48,469 nucleotides of DNA from Candidatus Gastranaerophilales bacterium (lineage in GTDB: Bacteria; Cyanobacteriota; Vampirovibrionia; Gastranaerophilales; Gastranaerophilaceae). The first letter of the stretch is position 1; every line of letters starts with the position of its first letter. The stretch covers positions 1 to 48,469 of the forward strand of contig JAFVFO010000044.1 in assembly GCA_017475485.1 (NCBI GenBank), written 5' to 3'. The translations under genes and the position numbers were made by a program. Positions 25,190 through 34,837 of the stretch are shown here, in pieces. The notes below the pieces were generated by a model. That model saw only the letters and a list, made by a program, of their open reading frames with translations, was not told the DNA's origin and ran no database searches.

Positions 25190-26180
25190 AGCATTTTCCG
25201 CTCAAATTTTAGATGATGAAGATATATTTAAAATAGTTGAAGCAATCAGTAACGAAACTGCAATCCCTGAACAAATTTGCGCTATTTTAGGAGCACTTGC
25301 CGTTCGCGGGGTAAAGGATTGTGAAATCTATGCTTTTGCAAAACATCTTAAAAGCTATTCAAAAAAGCCTGTTATTAAATCATCAGGCTTAATGGATGTT
25401 TGCGGAACAGGGGGAGATTGTTTAAACACTTTCAATATTTCAACTGCAGTAAGCATTGTTGCCGCAGCTTCAGGAGCTAAAATCATTAAACATGGCGCGC
25501 GCAGCGTTTCAAGTAATTGCGGAAGTGCAGATGTTTTAGAAGAATTATCCATAACAATAGATTTAGAAAATGATAAGTTGCAAAATATGTTTAATGCTCT
25601 TAATTGGGCATTTCTATACGCACCAAACTATAATGAAACCATGGCAAAAATTAAAAAAATAAGAAATGCCATATCAGCACCAACTTTATTTAACCTTATG
25701 GGCCCTGTTATACATCCTTTAGATTTAGATTATCAGGTAATCGGTGTTTATGATAAAAAATACGCAAAAACACTAGCAAATACTCTTAATTTATCGGGAA
25801 TTAAACATGGCGCTGTAGTCTATGGCGCAAATGGTTTAGATGAACTGTTTTTAAGTGAAGGCAATATTATTTACGAAGCAAAAAATAATGAAACAACTCC
25901 GCTAAAACTTCCCGAGTTATCAAAGCTCGGGCTAAAAGAAGCAAAAATACAAGATATACAGGCAAAAAATAAAAAAGAGTGCGCCAAAATTATCTCAGAT
26001 ATTTTTAGCAACAATTCTAAAAATGACCCTAAAAAAGATATTGTAATTTTAAATACAGCCTTATGCCTCTATGTATCCGACATTGTAAAAAATATAAAAG
26101 AAGGTACAGAGCTGGCACGAACCACAATTGAAGAAGGCAAGGCATTAGCGCTTTTAGAAAGGCTTCAAAATGTTTCTTAG
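25170..26180 (+). CDS. trpD: Anthranilate phosphoribosyltransferase
   Basis: Joins anthranilate to PRPP. The 336-residue product has the substrate motifs DVCGTGGDCLNTFNIST, KHGARSVSSNCGSADVLEEL, HPLDLDYQVIGVY and VYGANGLDEL. Its start overlaps the end of trpEG by 20 bases and its end overlaps trpC, so the operon is translationally coupled throughout. Length is normal. Confidence 0.97.
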   Translation: MKEIVNKAFSAQILDDEDIFKIVEAISNETAIPEQICAILGALAVRGVKDCEIYAFAKHLKSYSKKPVIKSSGLMDVCGTGGDCLNTFNISTAVSIVAAASGAKIIKHGARSVSSNCGSADVLEELSITIDLENDKLQNMFNALNWAFLYAPNYNETMAKIKKIRNAISAPTLFNLMGPVIHPLDLDYQVIGVYDKKYAKTLANTLNLSGIKHGAVVYGANGLDELFLSEGNIIYEAKNNETTPLKLPELSKLGLKEAKIQDIQAKNKKECAKIISDIFSNNSKNDPKKDIVILNTALCLYVSDIVKNIKEGTELARTTIEEGKALALLERLQNVS

Positions 26181-26859
26181 TAAAATGAAAAAAATAAAAG
26201 AAGAAGAATTGGCTAATTTAAAAAGCCAAAAACGAAATGTTTTAGAGAAATTCAACAACAACAATTTCAACTTAATTTCCGAAATTAAAAAGGCAAGTCC
26301 TTCTTTGGGCGATATAAATACGGATATAGATATTCTCAAAATGGCAAAAAAATATATAGATAACAACACAAGCGCTATATCGGTATTATGTGAAAAGGAA
26401 TATTTCAAAGGAAGTATCGAATATTTAAAACAAGTCAGAAATGCTTATCCTGATACTATTATTCTTTGCAAAGATTTTATAATTGATGATTATCAAATTT
26501 ACGAAGCGAAACTTTCAGGTGCCGATATAATTTTAATTATTTTAGCTTTCAGTAATGATAAAACACCCGATTTAATTAAAACAGCGCACAATCTTGGCCT
26601 GGAAGTACTTTTAGAGGTGCACACAGAAGAAGAAATGCAAGAGGCGCTTAAGTTAAATACCAATTTTATAGGTGTAAACAACAGAAATCTAAAAACTTTA
26701 AAAGTGGATTTGGATGTTTCAAGAAACCTTGCTAAGTATATTAATAATAAAAAATTTTTCATAACAGAAAGCGGTTTAAAGCCTGAAAATTTTGAAGAAT
26801 TTAAAAATTTAGGCTATAAAGGTGCACTTGTCGGCACATACTTCATGGAGAGAGCATGA
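26170..26859 (+). CDS. trpC: Indole-3-glycerol-phosphate synthase
   Basis: Closes the indole ring from CdRP. At 229 residues it is shorter than the usual ~255, with short ends. The core is intact: ISEIKKASPSLGDI (catalytic Lys and Glu region), SVLCEKEYFKGS, CKDFIIDDYQIYEA, EVLLEVHTEEEM, GVNNRNLKTLKVDL, ITESGL and a C-terminus at [12 protein letters not shown]. The last helix found in many TrpC proteins is missing, just where trpF begins in the next frame. It is a separate protein from TrpF here. Confidence 0.95.
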   Translation: MFLSKMKKIKEEELANLKSQKRNVLEKFNNNNFNLISEIKKASPSLGDINTDIDILKMAKKYIDNNTSAISVLCEKEYFKGSIEYLKQVRNAYPDTIILCKDFIIDDYQIYEAKLSGADIILIILAFSNDKTPDLIKTAHNLGLEVLLEVHTEEEMQEALKLNTNFIGVNNRNLKTLKVDLDVSRNLAKYINNKKFFITESGLKPENFEEFKNLGYKGALVGTYFMERA

Positions 26860-27458
26860 ATATAAAAGTTAAAATATGCGGTATAACAAATTTAAAAGAT
26901 GCTCTTGCTGTTCAAGAATTTAAGGCAAGCGCAATAGGCTTCATATTTTACCCTGAAAGCAAAAGATATATTGAACCTAAAAAAGCCCGCGAAATTATAA
27001 AAGAATTAAAAATCAAAACAGTAGGTGTATTTGTAAATGAAAATCCGAACAAAATCAATGATATTATTGATGAAACAGGGCTTGATTATGTACAGCTCCA
27101 TGGAATTGAACCGCTAAAAGACTGTATAAAACTTAAAAAGCCCTATATAAAAATTGTGAGGAATAAAGAAGATTTAAAAACCTACGAAAATGCGCAATTT
27201 TTCCTTGTTGATTCGCAAAACACAAAAGAATGGGGCGGAACAGGCAAACTTGCAGACTGGGATTTTGCATGCGAAATTAAAAACAAACCCCTGATTTTAT
27301 CGGGCGGATTAAATAAAGACAATGTAATTAGTGCAATTAATTACGTTAAACCTTATGCAATTGATGTTTCAAGCAGTGTAGAAAAAACTCAAGGCATAAA
27401 AGATTATGAACTTTTAAAACAATTTTTTGATAAAATAAAGACAGGGAGAGAAAAATGA
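26856..27458 (+). CDS. trpF: Phosphoribosylanthranilate isomerase
   Basis: Amadori isomerase converting PRA to CdRP. The 200-residue product has [12 protein letters not shown] with the catalytic Cys, [31 protein letters not shown] with the catalytic Asp, [19 protein letters not shown] and IDVSSSVE. It overlaps both neighbours by 4 bases (ATGA), a tight operon arrangement. Confidence 0.97.
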   Translation: MNIKVKICGITNLKDALAVQEFKASAIGFIFYPESKRYIEPKKAREIIKELKIKTVGVFVNENPNKINDIIDETGLDYVQLHGIEPLKDCIKLKKPYIKIVRNKEDLKTYENAQFFLVDSQNTKEWGGTGKLADWDFACEIKNKPLILSGGLNKDNVISAINYVKPYAIDVSSSVEKTQGIKDYELLKQFFDKIKTGREK

Positions 27459-28654
27459 ATTATCCTGATGAATATGGCTATTTTAAAGAATTCGGCGGAG
27501 TATTTGTGGCGGAAACACTTATTCCTCTTGTTAAAAATCTGCAAAACGAATGGAACAAAGCAAAAAATGACCCTGAATTTTGGAACAAAATAAATTATTA
27601 CCATAAATACTATACCGGCCGGCCGTCGCCTTTATATTACGCACAGCGTCTTAGCGAATATTTAGGCGGAGCAAAAATATACCTTAAACGCGAAGACTTA
27701 AATCACACAGGTGCACATAAGATTAATCACTGCATTGGTCAAATATTACTTGCACAAAAAATGGGTAAAACCCGCATTATCGCAGAAACCGGCGCAGGCC
27801 AGCATGGTGTTGCAACGGCAACTGCATGCGCTTTATTCGGTATGAAATGTATTATTTATCAAGGTGCTATTGATATTGAAAGGCAAAAACCGAATGCCTT
27901 CAGAATGAAATTGTTAGGCGCAGAACTTCACGCGGTTGAAGACGGTTCAAAAACATTAAAAGATGCCGTTACAGCCGCAATGCAAGATTGGGTATCAAAT
28001 GTTGATGATACCTATTATTTACTGGGTTCTGTCATGGGCCCTCATCCATATCCTGAAATGATTAGAACTTTTCAATCCGTAATCGGGCAAGAGGTAAAAG
28101 CCCAAATTCAAGAACTTGAAGGCAGACTGCCCGATTCCATAGTTGCTTGTGTAGGCGGCGGTTCTAACGCTATGGGTATCTTCTATCCCTTCATCGAAGA
28201 TAAAGAAGTGTCTTTAATAGGTGTAGAAGCAGGCGGACTTGGTTTAGATACAAAATACCATGCCGCAACTCTTGCAAAAGGCAAAAAAGGTGTATTCCAT
28301 GGTATGCTTTCATATTTCATACAAAATGATGACGGACAAATTATAGAGCCTTATTCGGTTTCGGCAGGACTTGACTACCCCGGAATAGGGCCTGAACATG
28401 CAATGCTTCGCGATTCAAAACGTGCGGAATACACAAGCATTAAAGATAACGAAGCACTTGATGCGTTTCATAAGTTATCTACATTAGAAGGCATAATTCC
28501 CGCCCTTGAATCAGCCCATGCGATTGCCTGGGCAATTAAAAAAGCACCTGAACTGCCAAAAAATCATATCATGGTTGTTAATGTTTCGGGCAGAGGAGAT
28601 AAAGACATCTTCACGGTTGCCGATAAAATGGGAGTTAAAATATGTCAAGAATAG
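27455..28654 (+). CDS. trpB: Tryptophan synthase beta subunit
   Basis: PLP enzyme condensing indole and serine. The 399-residue product has [35 protein letters not shown] with the PLP Lys (HTGAHKIN), [28 protein letters not shown] and [13 protein letters not shown]. It is the common TrpB1 form that pairs with TrpA. The ATG follows GGGAGA and overlaps trpF (ATGA). It overlaps trpA by 13 bases. Confidence 0.98.
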   Translation: MNYPDEYGYFKEFGGVFVAETLIPLVKNLQNEWNKAKNDPEFWNKINYYHKYYTGRPSPLYYAQRLSEYLGGAKIYLKREDLNHTGAHKINHCIGQILLAQKMGKTRIIAETGAGQHGVATATACALFGMKCIIYQGAIDIERQKPNAFRMKLLGAELHAVEDGSKTLKDAVTAAMQDWVSNVDDTYYLLGSVMGPHPYPEMIRTFQSVIGQEVKAQIQELEGRLPDSIVACVGGGSNAMGIFYPFIEDKEVSLIGVEAGGLGLDTKYHAATLAKGKKGVFHGMLSYFIQNDDGQIIEPYSVSAGLDYPGIGPEHAMLRDSKRAEYTSIKDNEALDAFHKLSTLEGIIPALESAHAIAWAIKKAPELPKNHIMVVNVSGRGDKDIFTVADKMGVKICQE

Positions 28655-29418
28655 ATGATATGTTTAAAGATTTAAAAGGCAAAAAAGCCTTCTGCGTATA
28701 TTTAATGTCCGGATATCCGGATAATGAAACATGCTTAGAAATCATGGAACTCTGTTCTAAATATGTTGATTTTTTTGAACTCGGAATGCCTTTTTCAGAC
28801 CCTTCTGCAGACGGCCCGCTAATCAAAACGGCAGGGACAATTGCTCTTGAAAAAGGAGCAAGCACAAAAAGCACTCTTGAATTAATTAAAAAATTCAGAA
28901 AAACAAACAACAAAACACCAATTGTCTGGATGGGCTATTATAATTCAATATTTAATTCAAATATTATTAAAGAAATTGAATTATCGGGCGCAGACGGATT
29001 ATTGACGGTTGACTTGCCTATTGAAGAATTTAAAAGACTTCCAAAAACAAATCTCGATATAATAAGGTTAATCACCCCAACAACCGATAAATCACGCATT
29101 TCGGAAATTTTAAAAGGCGCTTCAGGCTTTATTTATTTTGTATCAATCGCAGGAATTACAGGAACGAAAGAAGCTCAAGATTTGGCAATTAAAAATACCG
29201 TTGAATATATAAAAGCAAATACAACTATCCCTTGCATGGTAGGTTTTGGCATTAGAGATGCGCAAAAAGCGAAAAAAATATGCAAATTCTCTGACGGCGT
29301 AATTGTTGGCTCAGCTTTAATTAAAATAATAAGTCAAAACCTTAATAACAAAAAAGAAATGTTTGCAAAATTAGAAGAATTTCTTGCTGCTTTTACGCAA
29401 TTAAATGTTGAGCTATAA
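28642..29418 (+). CDS. trpA: Tryptophan synthase alpha subunit
   Basis: Cleaves indole-glycerol phosphate to indole, channelled to TrpB. The 258-residue product has [29 protein letters not shown] with the catalytic Glu and Asp, [26 protein letters not shown] and [11 protein letters not shown]. It is the last gene of the trp operon. No strong terminator hairpin was found in the 31 bases before cysE. Confidence 0.97.
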   Translation: MSRIDDMFKDLKGKKAFCVYLMSGYPDNETCLEIMELCSKYVDFFELGMPFSDPSADGPLIKTAGTIALEKGASTKSTLELIKKFRKTNNKTPIVWMGYYNSIFNSNIIKEIELSGADGLLTVDLPIEEFKRLPKTNLDIIRLITPTTDKSRISEILKGASGFIYFVSIAGITGTKEAQDLAIKNTVEYIKANTTIPCMVGFGIRDAQKAKKICKFSDGVIVGSALIKIISQNLNNKKEMFAKLEEFLAAFTQLNVEL

Positions 29419-29449
29419 AATAATTTATATTTTGTGATATTATAAATTT

Positions 29450-30097
29450 ATGGCAATTGTTAATTGGATAAAAACAATAATTGAAGATATTAACACCATT
29501 AAAGAAAAGGATGTGGCAGCAAGAAATATCTTTGAAGTTATTTTTCTTTATCAAGGTTTTCATGTACTTTTAGCGCACAGAATTGCCCACAAACTGCTTT
29601 TGTGGCATATTCCTTTTATTCCGAGAATGATATCTCAAATTGCACGTTTTTTAACGGGGATTGAAATTCACCCTGCCGCAACAATCGGAAAACGCTTTTT
29701 TATAGACCATGGAATGGGTGTTGTAATCGGCGAAACCGCAATAATTAAAGATGATGTGTTAATTTATCAAGGTGTAACATTAGGCGGTACAGGAAAAGAC
29801 CTTGGAAAGCGCCACCCGACAGTCGGCAATTTTGTAACAATAGGCGCAGGCGCAAAAGTATTGGGAAATATTACAATTGGCGATTATTCCACAATAGGCG
29901 CGGGAAGCGTTGTTATAGATAACGTTGAAGAACATTGCACAGTTGTCGGAATACCGGGACATGTTGTAAAACAAAAAGTATATGTTCAAGGACAATTACA
30001 GCATAACAGAATACCTGACCCCATGCAGTGCGAATTAAATCGTTTAAAATACGAGGTTCAGGAACTCAAAGAAATAATTAAAAAAATAAAGGAATAG
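29450..30097 (+). CDS. cysE: Serine O-acetyltransferase
   Basis: Makes O-acetylserine for cysteine synthesis. The 215-residue product is the short bacterial/cyanobacterial SAT type with left-handed beta-helix hexapeptides: HPAATIGKRFFIDHGMGVVIGET (core IDHGMGVVIGET), QGVTLGGTG and GAGAKVLGNITIGD. A helical C-terminal tail (about 185-215) is present. There is little ribosome site; AT-rich TATTAT lies just before the ATG, so it may be leaderless or translated by read-through from trpA. Confidence 0.95.
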   Translation: MAIVNWIKTIIEDINTIKEKDVAARNIFEVIFLYQGFHVLLAHRIAHKLLLWHIPFIPRMISQIARFLTGIEIHPAATIGKRFFIDHGMGVVIGETAIIKDDVLIYQGVTLGGTGKDLGKRHPTVGNFVTIGAGAKVLGNITIGDYSTIGAGSVVIDNVEEHCTVVGIPGHVVKQKVYVQGQLQHNRIPDPMQCELNRLKYEVQELKEIIKKIKE

Positions 30098-30101
30098 CGT
30101 T

Positions 30102-31349
30102 TTGGAAATTTTATCAAAATTAATAGGGATTATCGGAATAGTAATAATTTTAGGCGTTTGTTATTTAATGTCTAATGACAGGAAAAATATAAATTTAAAA
30201 ACGGTAGGAGTAGGGTTATTGCTTCAATTTTTACTTGCTGTTTTTATAATGAAAGTTCCGCTGGGGGTAAAGATGTTTGATTTTCTTGCTTCCGTAATTA
30301 ACAAAGTTTTGGAAGCATCTATTTCAGGCTCTAATTTTACTTTCGGCTGGTTGACCAATTCTCCTGAAACAATTTCAAAGTTATTCCCGGGCAAGGATTT
30401 TATTTTTGCAATAATTTTAATTAGTACAATGATTTTTATTATGGTTATAGTAAATATTCTTTATTACTATGGAATTATGCAAAGAATTATCTTGGTTTTA
30501 GGTAAAATCATGAATAAAATTCTTGGGGTGTCCGGCGCTGAAGCATTATCAAACTGCGCAAGCCCTTTTGTCGGAAACGTTGCAGCACAATCTGTTATCA
30601 AACACTATCTTCCAAACATGACACGCTCTGAAATGCTTGCTATTATGACAGGTTCAACCGCTTGTATGTCGGCAAGCTGTATTGCAATGTACACAGGCTT
30701 CGGTATTTCAACCGAATACTTACTTGCAGCTTCCGTTATGGCAATACCGGGGTCTTTTGTAGTTTCTAAAATAATTTACCCCGAAACCCAAGAACCCCAA
30801 ACAATTAAAGATTTTAAAATTTCAAAAAGAAGAACTGATGTCAACCTGCTTGCGGCAATTTCAAAGGGCGCAACAGAAGGTATGAAGGTTTCAATTAATG
30901 TTATTGCAATTTTAATAGCACTTGTTGCACTAATTACATTTATAAATGCTATCTTAGGTAAGTTTGGATTACTTTTTAATATTCAGGATTTATCTATTCA
31001 AATGATTGTAGGTAAGATATTCTCGGTATTTTCTGCAATTATGGGTACAACAATCGGCAATATTGAAACAGTAGGAAGACTGATTGGTGAAAAATTTATT
31101 TTAAACGAAACAATTGCATATATTGATTTAATGGATTGTATGAATACCCTATCACCTAAAAGCATTGTTATTGCAACATTTGCTTGCTGCGGTTTTGCAA
31201 ACTTTTCAACCATTGCGGTTCAAATAGGCGGTATTGGGGAACTTGCACCAAACCAAAGAAAAAATCTTGCAAGATTAGGTATCAGAGCTTTAATTGCAGG
31301 TACTTTTGTAAGCTATATTTCAGCTTGTATAGCAGGAATTCTGATATGA
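30102..31349 (+). CDS. nupC: Concentrative nucleoside transporter (NupC-like)
   Basis: Inner-membrane CNT-family symporter that imports nucleosides with H+ or Na+. The 415-residue product has multiple membrane segments and CNT motifs such as FIVG-like ASPFVGNVAAQSVIK, EMLAIMTGSTACMSASCIAMY, and CCGFANFSTIAVQIGGIG. It starts at TTG (30102), with AAAGGA 8 bases upstream; the cysE stop is only a few bases before. Its stop overlaps the next small gene (ATGA). Confidence 0.93.
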   Translation: MEILSKLIGIIGIVIILGVCYLMSNDRKNINLKTVGVGLLLQFLLAVFIMKVPLGVKMFDFLASVINKVLEASISGSNFTFGWLTNSPETISKLFPGKDFIFAIILISTMIFIMVIVNILYYYGIMQRIILVLGKIMNKILGVSGAEALSNCASPFVGNVAAQSVIKHYLPNMTRSEMLAIMTGSTACMSASCIAMYTGFGISTEYLLAASVMAIPGSFVVSKIIYPETQEPQTIKDFKISKRRTDVNLLAAISKGATEGMKVSINVIAILIALVALITFINAILGKFGLLFNIQDLSIQMIVGKIFSVFSAIMGTTIGNIETVGRLIGEKFILNETIAYIDLMDCMNTLSPKSIVIATFACCGFANFSTIAVQIGGIGELAPNQRKNLARLGIRALIAGTFVSYISACIAGILI

Positions 31350-31510
31350 TAATATCTGAAACAATTACAATTAAAACAGATAAACTTCCGCCGGAAGTTG
31401 ATTTCATTGAAGAACAAATAACTCAACATGGCTTTAAACCTGTACGCTGGGCGATTGTTGATGTTAAAGATAATGAAATTTTATTGTCCGTTTCAGGATA
31501 TAAATTATAA
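31346..31510 (+). CDS. Small unknown protein coupled to nupC
   Basis: A 54-residue frame starts at an ATG overlapping the nupC stop (ATGA) with AGGA about 9 bases upstream. The product, beginning MIISETITIKTDKLPPEVDF and containing EQITQHGFKPVRWAIVDV, is acidic, soluble and compact in composition. The overlap arrangement and balanced composition support a real gene, but no family is recognised. Its end overlaps by 6 bases with the convergent gene at 31505. Confidence 0.6.
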   Translation: MIISETITIKTDKLPPEVDFIEEQITQHGFKPVRWAIVDVKDNEILLSVSGYKL

Positions 31511-32416
31511 ATTCCCTTTAATCTTTTCTACAGCTTGCGCCATTGTGTCGTACATTTCAATTCTTAATCCGACATGGGCTTTATCGTCTTCTATAAAATG
31601 TTTAATAAAATCATAAGTATTTTGATACGCTTCTTTTTCATCATTAGAGCGCATTACAATAAAATCTAAAAGCATTTTATAATCTATATTTGAAGAATTA
31701 AGTTTTTCATTCACCAAACCAAGTGCAATGTTTCCTGCAATAAAATCTTCAATAGAAGAATTATAGTTATCCAAAAAGGCTTTTTGCCTTTCTTCTTTTC
31801 TTTTATAACCTGAATTATAAGTATTTAAGTAGGTTTGTGTCATAATATATTCTAGTTTGATAAATACAGAATCCATTACTTCTGAAGTGTATTGCACTTT
31901 TTGGGGGTTAACTCCGTTTTGAAAATATTTTTTGCAAAGTTTTTCGGCATTCATTCTGTCATCGGCTTCACTTTGAAAAATATGAGTCATCTCATGTAAT
32001 AATTTAGCCGTAAAATCAACCACAGCCTCTAAAGTAGGGGTTTTAAAACCTGCAAGATATAAAGTTTTCGGCATTGGCTGAATATACAAATTATTATCAT
32101 CACTACATACATCAAAAGGAATATTTACCATAGCTTTTGGCTGTCTTATATCGGGTTTGTCGTATGTGCTGATATCTTCAACATTTGTATCATTAGAATA
32201 TTTTTTAACAATTCCTTCAATTTCCTGAATTGAAATATTTTTATGACTTGAAATATATTGCAAAACATCAAAGCTAAATCCTTGATACAACTCTTTCATT
32301 TTTGCCTGAAATGAAATATCCAAGGTATCTTCATTATAATATGCAAAACTTGCTTTAGTGTTTTGCTTATTATTTAATGGCGAATACAGTTTATGAATTA
32401 TCGGGGGGATTTTCAT
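31505..32416 (-). CDS. HExxH putative metallopeptidase, second copy of type
   Basis: Unknown family. The 303-residue product has HEMTH at 141-145 in the context AKLLHEMTHIFQSEADD and a later EKEAY at 260-264, the same pair as the lipoprotein-like protein at 1617-2774, as well as a shared AGNIAL segment (227-232). The N-terminus (MKIPPIIHKLYSPLNNK, then ISFQAKMKELY) resembles the N-terminal signature of other unknowns here; no clear signal peptide is visible. A zinc-dependent peptidase role is inferred from motifs only. The next gene upstream, wecA/tagO-like, lies 11 bases away. Confidence 0.7.
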   Translation of the reverse strand: MKIPPIIHKLYSPLNNKQNTKASFAYYNEDTLDISFQAKMKELYQGFSFDVLQYISSHKNISIQEIEGIVKKYSNDTNVEDISTYDKPDIRQPKAMVNIPFDVCSDDNNLYIQPMPKTLYLAGFKTPTLEAVVDFTAKLLHEMTHIFQSEADDRMNAEKLCKKYFQNGVNPQKVQYTSEVMDSVFIKLEYIMTQTYLNTYNSGYKRKEERQKAFLDNYNSSIEDFIAGNIALGLVNEKLNSSNIDYKMLLDFIVMRSNDEKEAYQNTYDFIKHFIEDDKAHVGLRIEMYDTMAQAVEKIKGNL

Positions 32417-32427
32417 TAAGTTTTTGT

Positions 32428-33474
32428 TTAACCGTCTTTCTTTTTAATTAATTTTGAAACAGTGTTTAAAATTAATAATACACCAACCAAGCCAAGAGCA
32501 ATAATAATAAATTTACTTCTTGTTGTTACGGCAAAAATTGAAAGCAAAGCTCCAATCATTGAAAAACTTGCAAGTAACAAAACAAGTTTATCCTGAGAAT
32601 AACCGGCATGCAAGAGTTTGTGATGAATATGTTCAGAATCCGCAACAAACGGACTTTCTTTTTTAATAAGCCTTCTTGAAGATGAAAAAGCTAAATCCAT
32701 TAAAGGTACAATTAAAATTAAAATCGGCAGATACATACAAGCGTCATTTGAAGTTTTAACAACACCCGTAATAGATAAAGTTGCAAGTAAAAAACCCGCA
32801 TAGAGAGCACCTGAATCTCCCATAAAAATCTTTGCAGGATTATAATTGAATGTTAAAAATGCAAAAACGGCACCCGTCAAAATAAATGCAATTAATGCGG
32901 TTATCGGAACAGCGGGGGCTAAAACTAACGATATAAGCCCGATTGCAACAGCAGATATACTGATAATTGAACCTGCAAGCCCGTCAATACCGTCTATAAA
33001 ATTAATCGCATTTGTAATTCCTACAATCCATAACAATGTCACAGGGTAAGACAACATTCCAAGGTCAATATTTGCGCCGAAAGGATTATACAACACTTCT
33101 ATTCTGACACCTAAAAGAATAACAACGGTTGCAATTGCAATTTGAATAAATAATTTAAACTTTGGCCCAAGCCCATATATATCATCAATTAAACCCATTA
33201 GAAACATTAAAGAACCGCCCGTTATAATTGCAGATAAGCCATAGCCCTTCGGATAGTAGCTTAAAACAACTAAAAAAGCAAAAGTAAGCATAACAGAAAT
33301 CCAAATTGCAACACCGCCAAGGCGCGAAATTTGCCCATGGTGTATTTTTCTTTCATTCGGAACGTCAATTAAATGATTTTTCTTAGAAAAATATATAACA
33401 AGAGGAACTATAAAAATCCCTAATAAATAGGCTATAATTGTACCCAAAATATGGGCTTGAGATAGTTTAATCAT
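32428..33474 (-). CDS. WecA/TagO-type undecaprenyl-phosphate GlcNAc-1-phosphate transferase
   Basis: Membrane enzyme starting lipid-linked surface polysaccharide synthesis by moving a sugar-1-phosphate to undecaprenyl phosphate. The 348-residue product has about ten hydrophobic segments, the DDIYGLGPK motif, NFIDGIDGLAGS, FMGDSGALYAGF and the HIHH motif (SEHIHHKL) that marks the WecA/TagO group rather than MraY. It lies 10 bases after glyA. Substrate is inferred from the family. Confidence 0.92.
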   Translation of the reverse strand: MIKLSQAHILGTIIAYLLGIFIVPLVIYFSKKNHLIDVPNERKIHHGQISRLGGVAIWISVMLTFAFLVVLSYYPKGYGLSAIITGGSLMFLMGLIDDIYGLGPKFKLFIQIAIATVVILLGVRIEVLYNPFGANIDLGMLSYPVTLLWIVGITNAINFIDGIDGLAGSIISISAVAIGLISLVLAPAVPITALIAFILTGAVFAFLTFNYNPAKIFMGDSGALYAGFLLATLSITGVVKTSNDACMYLPILILIVPLMDLAFSSSRRLIKKESPFVADSEHIHHKLLHAGYSQDKLVLLLASFSMIGALLSIFAVTTRSKFIIIALGLVGVLLILNTVSKLIKKKDG

Positions 33475-33484
33475 TTTATTTCTC

Positions 33485-34735
33485 TTACACTCTACACAAA
33501 GTCATATCTTCATACAAAGGGAACGCTTCGCATAATTCAAGACTTCTTTTTCTTAAATTTTCAACTGTGTCACGTTCTAATATAGCATCTGAAATAATTA
33601 ATGCAATTTCTTTCATTTGCGGTTTTTTCATTCCGCGTGTCGTTGTTGCGGCTGTACCTATTCTGACACCCGAAGTTACAAAAGGCGATTGAGGGTCATT
33701 CGGAACGGTATTTTTATTTGCCGTAATTCCGACTTCTTCCAATAAGTTTGCAACATCTTTTCCTGTCTTATTCAATTTTCTTAAATCAATTGTAAAAACA
33801 TGGTTTTCTGATTTACCGCCGACAATGTCAATACCTTGTTCAATTAATTGTTGTGCTAAATATTTTGAATTTTCAACAACTTGAGATGCATAAGCCTTAA
33901 AATCGTCACTCATTGCTTCTTTAAGCGCAATTGCTTTACCTGCAATAATGTGTTCTAAAGGCCCGCCTTGAATTCCCGGAAATACCGCTTTATCAATTCC
34001 TAAAGAATGTTCTTGTTTGCACATAATAATTCCGCCTCTCGGCCCTCTCAAAGTCTTATGAGTTGTAGTAGTTACAAAATCCGCATAAGGTACAGGACTC
34101 GGATGAACTCCCGTTGCAACCAACGCTGCAATGTGCGCGATATCTGCCATTAAATATGCGCCAACTTTATCTGCAATTTCTTTAAATCTTTTAAAATCAA
34201 TAATTCTTGAATAGTTGCTGGCACCGCAAATAATCATTTTAGGCTTGTGTTCAAGAGCTTTTCTTTCAACATCTTCATAATCTATAACGCCGTTTCCATC
34301 AACCCCGTAAGAAATCACATTGTAGTTAATTCCTGAAAAATTAACGGGTGAACCATGGGATAAATGACCGCCATTTGATAAATCCATACCCATAACGGTA
34401 TCGCCTGTTTTAAGAGCATACATAAATACTGCCATATTAGCTTGCGCACCTGAGTGAGGCTGAACATTAGCATGCTCGCACCCAAATAATTCACAGCATC
34501 TTTTTTGTGCTAATTCTTCAATTTTATCAACATTTTCACATCCGTTATAAAATCTTTTATAAGGCTTTCCTTCGGCATATTTATTTGTTAAAACGCTTCC
34601 GCATGCCGCCATAACCGCTTGAGATGTGAAATTTTCAGAAGCAATTAATTCTATTGTTGTTCTTTGCCTTTCAAGTTCACGCTCAATATAATCAGCAACT
34701 TCTTTATCGGTTTTTCTTATTATATCTAATTCCAT
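33485..34735 (-). CDS. glyA: Serine hydroxymethyltransferase
   Basis: PLP enzyme converting serine and THF to glycine and methylene-THF. The 416-residue product has [32 protein letters not shown], and the PLP-lysine motif [14 protein letters not shown]. The upstream ribosome site is a run of seven G preceded by eight T (34758-34744), an unusual homopolymer. It shares an overlapping divergent promoter region with typA. Confidence 0.97.
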   Translation of the reverse strand: MELDIIRKTDKEVADYIERELERQRTTIELIASENFTSQAVMAACGSVLTNKYAEGKPYKRFYNGCENVDKIEELAQKRCCELFGCEHANVQPHSGAQANMAVFMYALKTGDTVMGMDLSNGGHLSHGSPVNFSGINYNVISYGVDGNGVIDYEDVERKALEHKPKMIICGASNYSRIIDFKRFKEIADKVGAYLMADIAHIAALVATGVHPSPVPYADFVTTTTHKTLRGPRGGIIMCKQEHSLGIDKAVFPGIQGGPLEHIIAGKAIALKEAMSDDFKAYASQVVENSKYLAQQLIEQGIDIVGGKSENHVFTIDLRKLNKTGKDVANLLEEVGITANKNTVPNDPQSPFVTSGVRIGTAATTTRGMKKPQMKEIALIISDAILERDTVENLRKRSLELCEAFPLYEDMTLCRV

Positions 34736-34769
34736 AATTAATACCCCCCCAAAAAAAATGTATATGTTT

Positions 34770-34801
34770 ATTTTACATTAAAAAATTTTTTATTGTACAA
34801 T
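34770..34801. promoter_or_regulatory. Overlapping divergent promoters of glyA and typA
   Basis: For typA (plus), TTTACA (34772-34777), 18 bases, TACAAT (34796-34801). For glyA (minus), TTGTAC (34800-34795), 19 bases, TAAAAT (34775-34770). The -35 of each overlaps the -10 of the other around an A/T-rich palindrome, so the two are probably mutually exclusive. The typA side is the better match. Confidence 0.5.
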
Positions 34802-34837
34802 TATTTTACAAACATACTTATATAAGGCTTAACAACA

